Of a DNA stretch of 5,645 nucleotides, positions 5,525-5,645 are shown in pieces; the first letter of the stretch is position 1, and each line of letters starts with the position of its first letter. The position numbers were made by a program, and so were the translations under genes. The notes under the pieces were generated by a model, which searched no databases, had not been told where the DNA came from, and saw nothing but the letters and a program-made list of their open reading frames with translations. The stretch is from an uncultured Centipeda sp. (GTDB lineage Bacteria; Bacillota; Negativicutes; Selenomonadales; Selenomonadaceae), in contig CALALM010000201.1 in assembly GCA_937925565.1 (NCBI GenBank), forward strand, positions 1-5,645, in the 5' to 3' direction.

Positions 5525-5645
5525 GCTCATGCTCCTCGGCCTGCTTGGCGTTATTCCAGCGATCCGTGGTGCCGACGAGGTAGCCCGTGATACGGCGGAC
5601 GCGCTCGAATTTCGGCTGGCGCATCTCATAGCCGAGGGTGACACG
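5502..5645 (-). CDS. nrdD: Anaerobic ribonucleoside-triphosphate reductase, C-terminal end only
   Basis: NrdD is the glycyl-radical enzyme that reduces ribonucleoside triphosphates without oxygen. Only its last 47 codons and the TGA (5504-5502) are in the window; the rest continues beyond base 5645. The visible tail contains RRITGYLVGTTDRWNNAKQ followed by AEEHERVKHGLH, matching the NrdD ending in which (R)RITGYL-x-G-T-x-D-R-x-N-x-x-K surrounds the radical glycine. The zinc-site cysteines should lie just beyond the window edge. It is too short for general ORF callers but the match is distinctive, and the neighbouring nrdG overlaps it by 23 bases (29 if the ATG start is used). Confidence 0.93.
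   Translation of the reverse strand, partial: RVTLGYEMRQPKFERVRRITGYLVGTTDRWNNAKQAEEHERVKHGLH

Overview
The window reads as ordinary chromosome from an anaerobic, fairly GC-rich, low-oxygen-lifestyle Firmicute. I infer a Negativicutes member, Selenomonas-like. The inference rests on Gram-positive-style AGGAGG ribosome binding sites, GC-rich third codon positions, AT-rich intergenic gaps, and two glycyl-radical-enzyme activases (PflA and NrdG), one at each end. The taxon is inferred from gene style, not shown directly.

Layout. (1) 1-755, + strand: pflA, the pyruvate formate-lyase activating enzyme; the window begins one base into its probable start codon. A bidirectional terminator follows at 757-798. 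(2) 3778-927, - strand: a four-gene operon read right to left, GNAT acetyltransferase > cysteine-rich Hdr/CCG-like protein > metallo-beta-lactamase-fold hydrolase > holA (DNA polymerase III delta). The last three genes are joined by two ATGA start/stop overlaps. (3) 3779-3891: a compact divergent promoter region whose two -35 boxes lie 7 bp apart, driving the GNAT operon leftward and a single-domain EamA transporter (3892-4323) rightward. (4) 4353-4394: a strong 17-bp hairpin terminator between the convergent EamA gene and a leftward 98-aa gene (4421-4717). That small protein resembles the PC4/p15 single-stranded-DNA-binding coactivator fold; this is my alignment by eye. (5) 4791-4959: a 161-bp non-coding element with 15-bp imperfect terminal inverted repeats, a perfect 4-bp CTAA target duplication and nested internal palindromes. 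It is a MITE-like element of IS5-family type, inserted just upstream of the small gene's promoter. (6) 4962-5645, - strand: a terminator, nrdG (anaerobic ribonucleotide reductase activase) and the C-terminal end of nrdD, overlapping out of frame.

How the genes relate. PflA and NrdG are both radical-SAM enzymes that install glycyl radicals, serving fermentation (pyruvate to formate and acetyl-CoA) and anaerobic dNTP synthesis respectively. HolA is the clamp-loader subunit. The GNAT, Hdr-like and hydrolase genes have no obvious shared pathway with it beyond co-transcription. I do not see a defence system, CRISPR array, tRNA, rRNA or prophage. The most notable parts are the MITE, the PC4-like protein and the unusual cysteine-rich protein.
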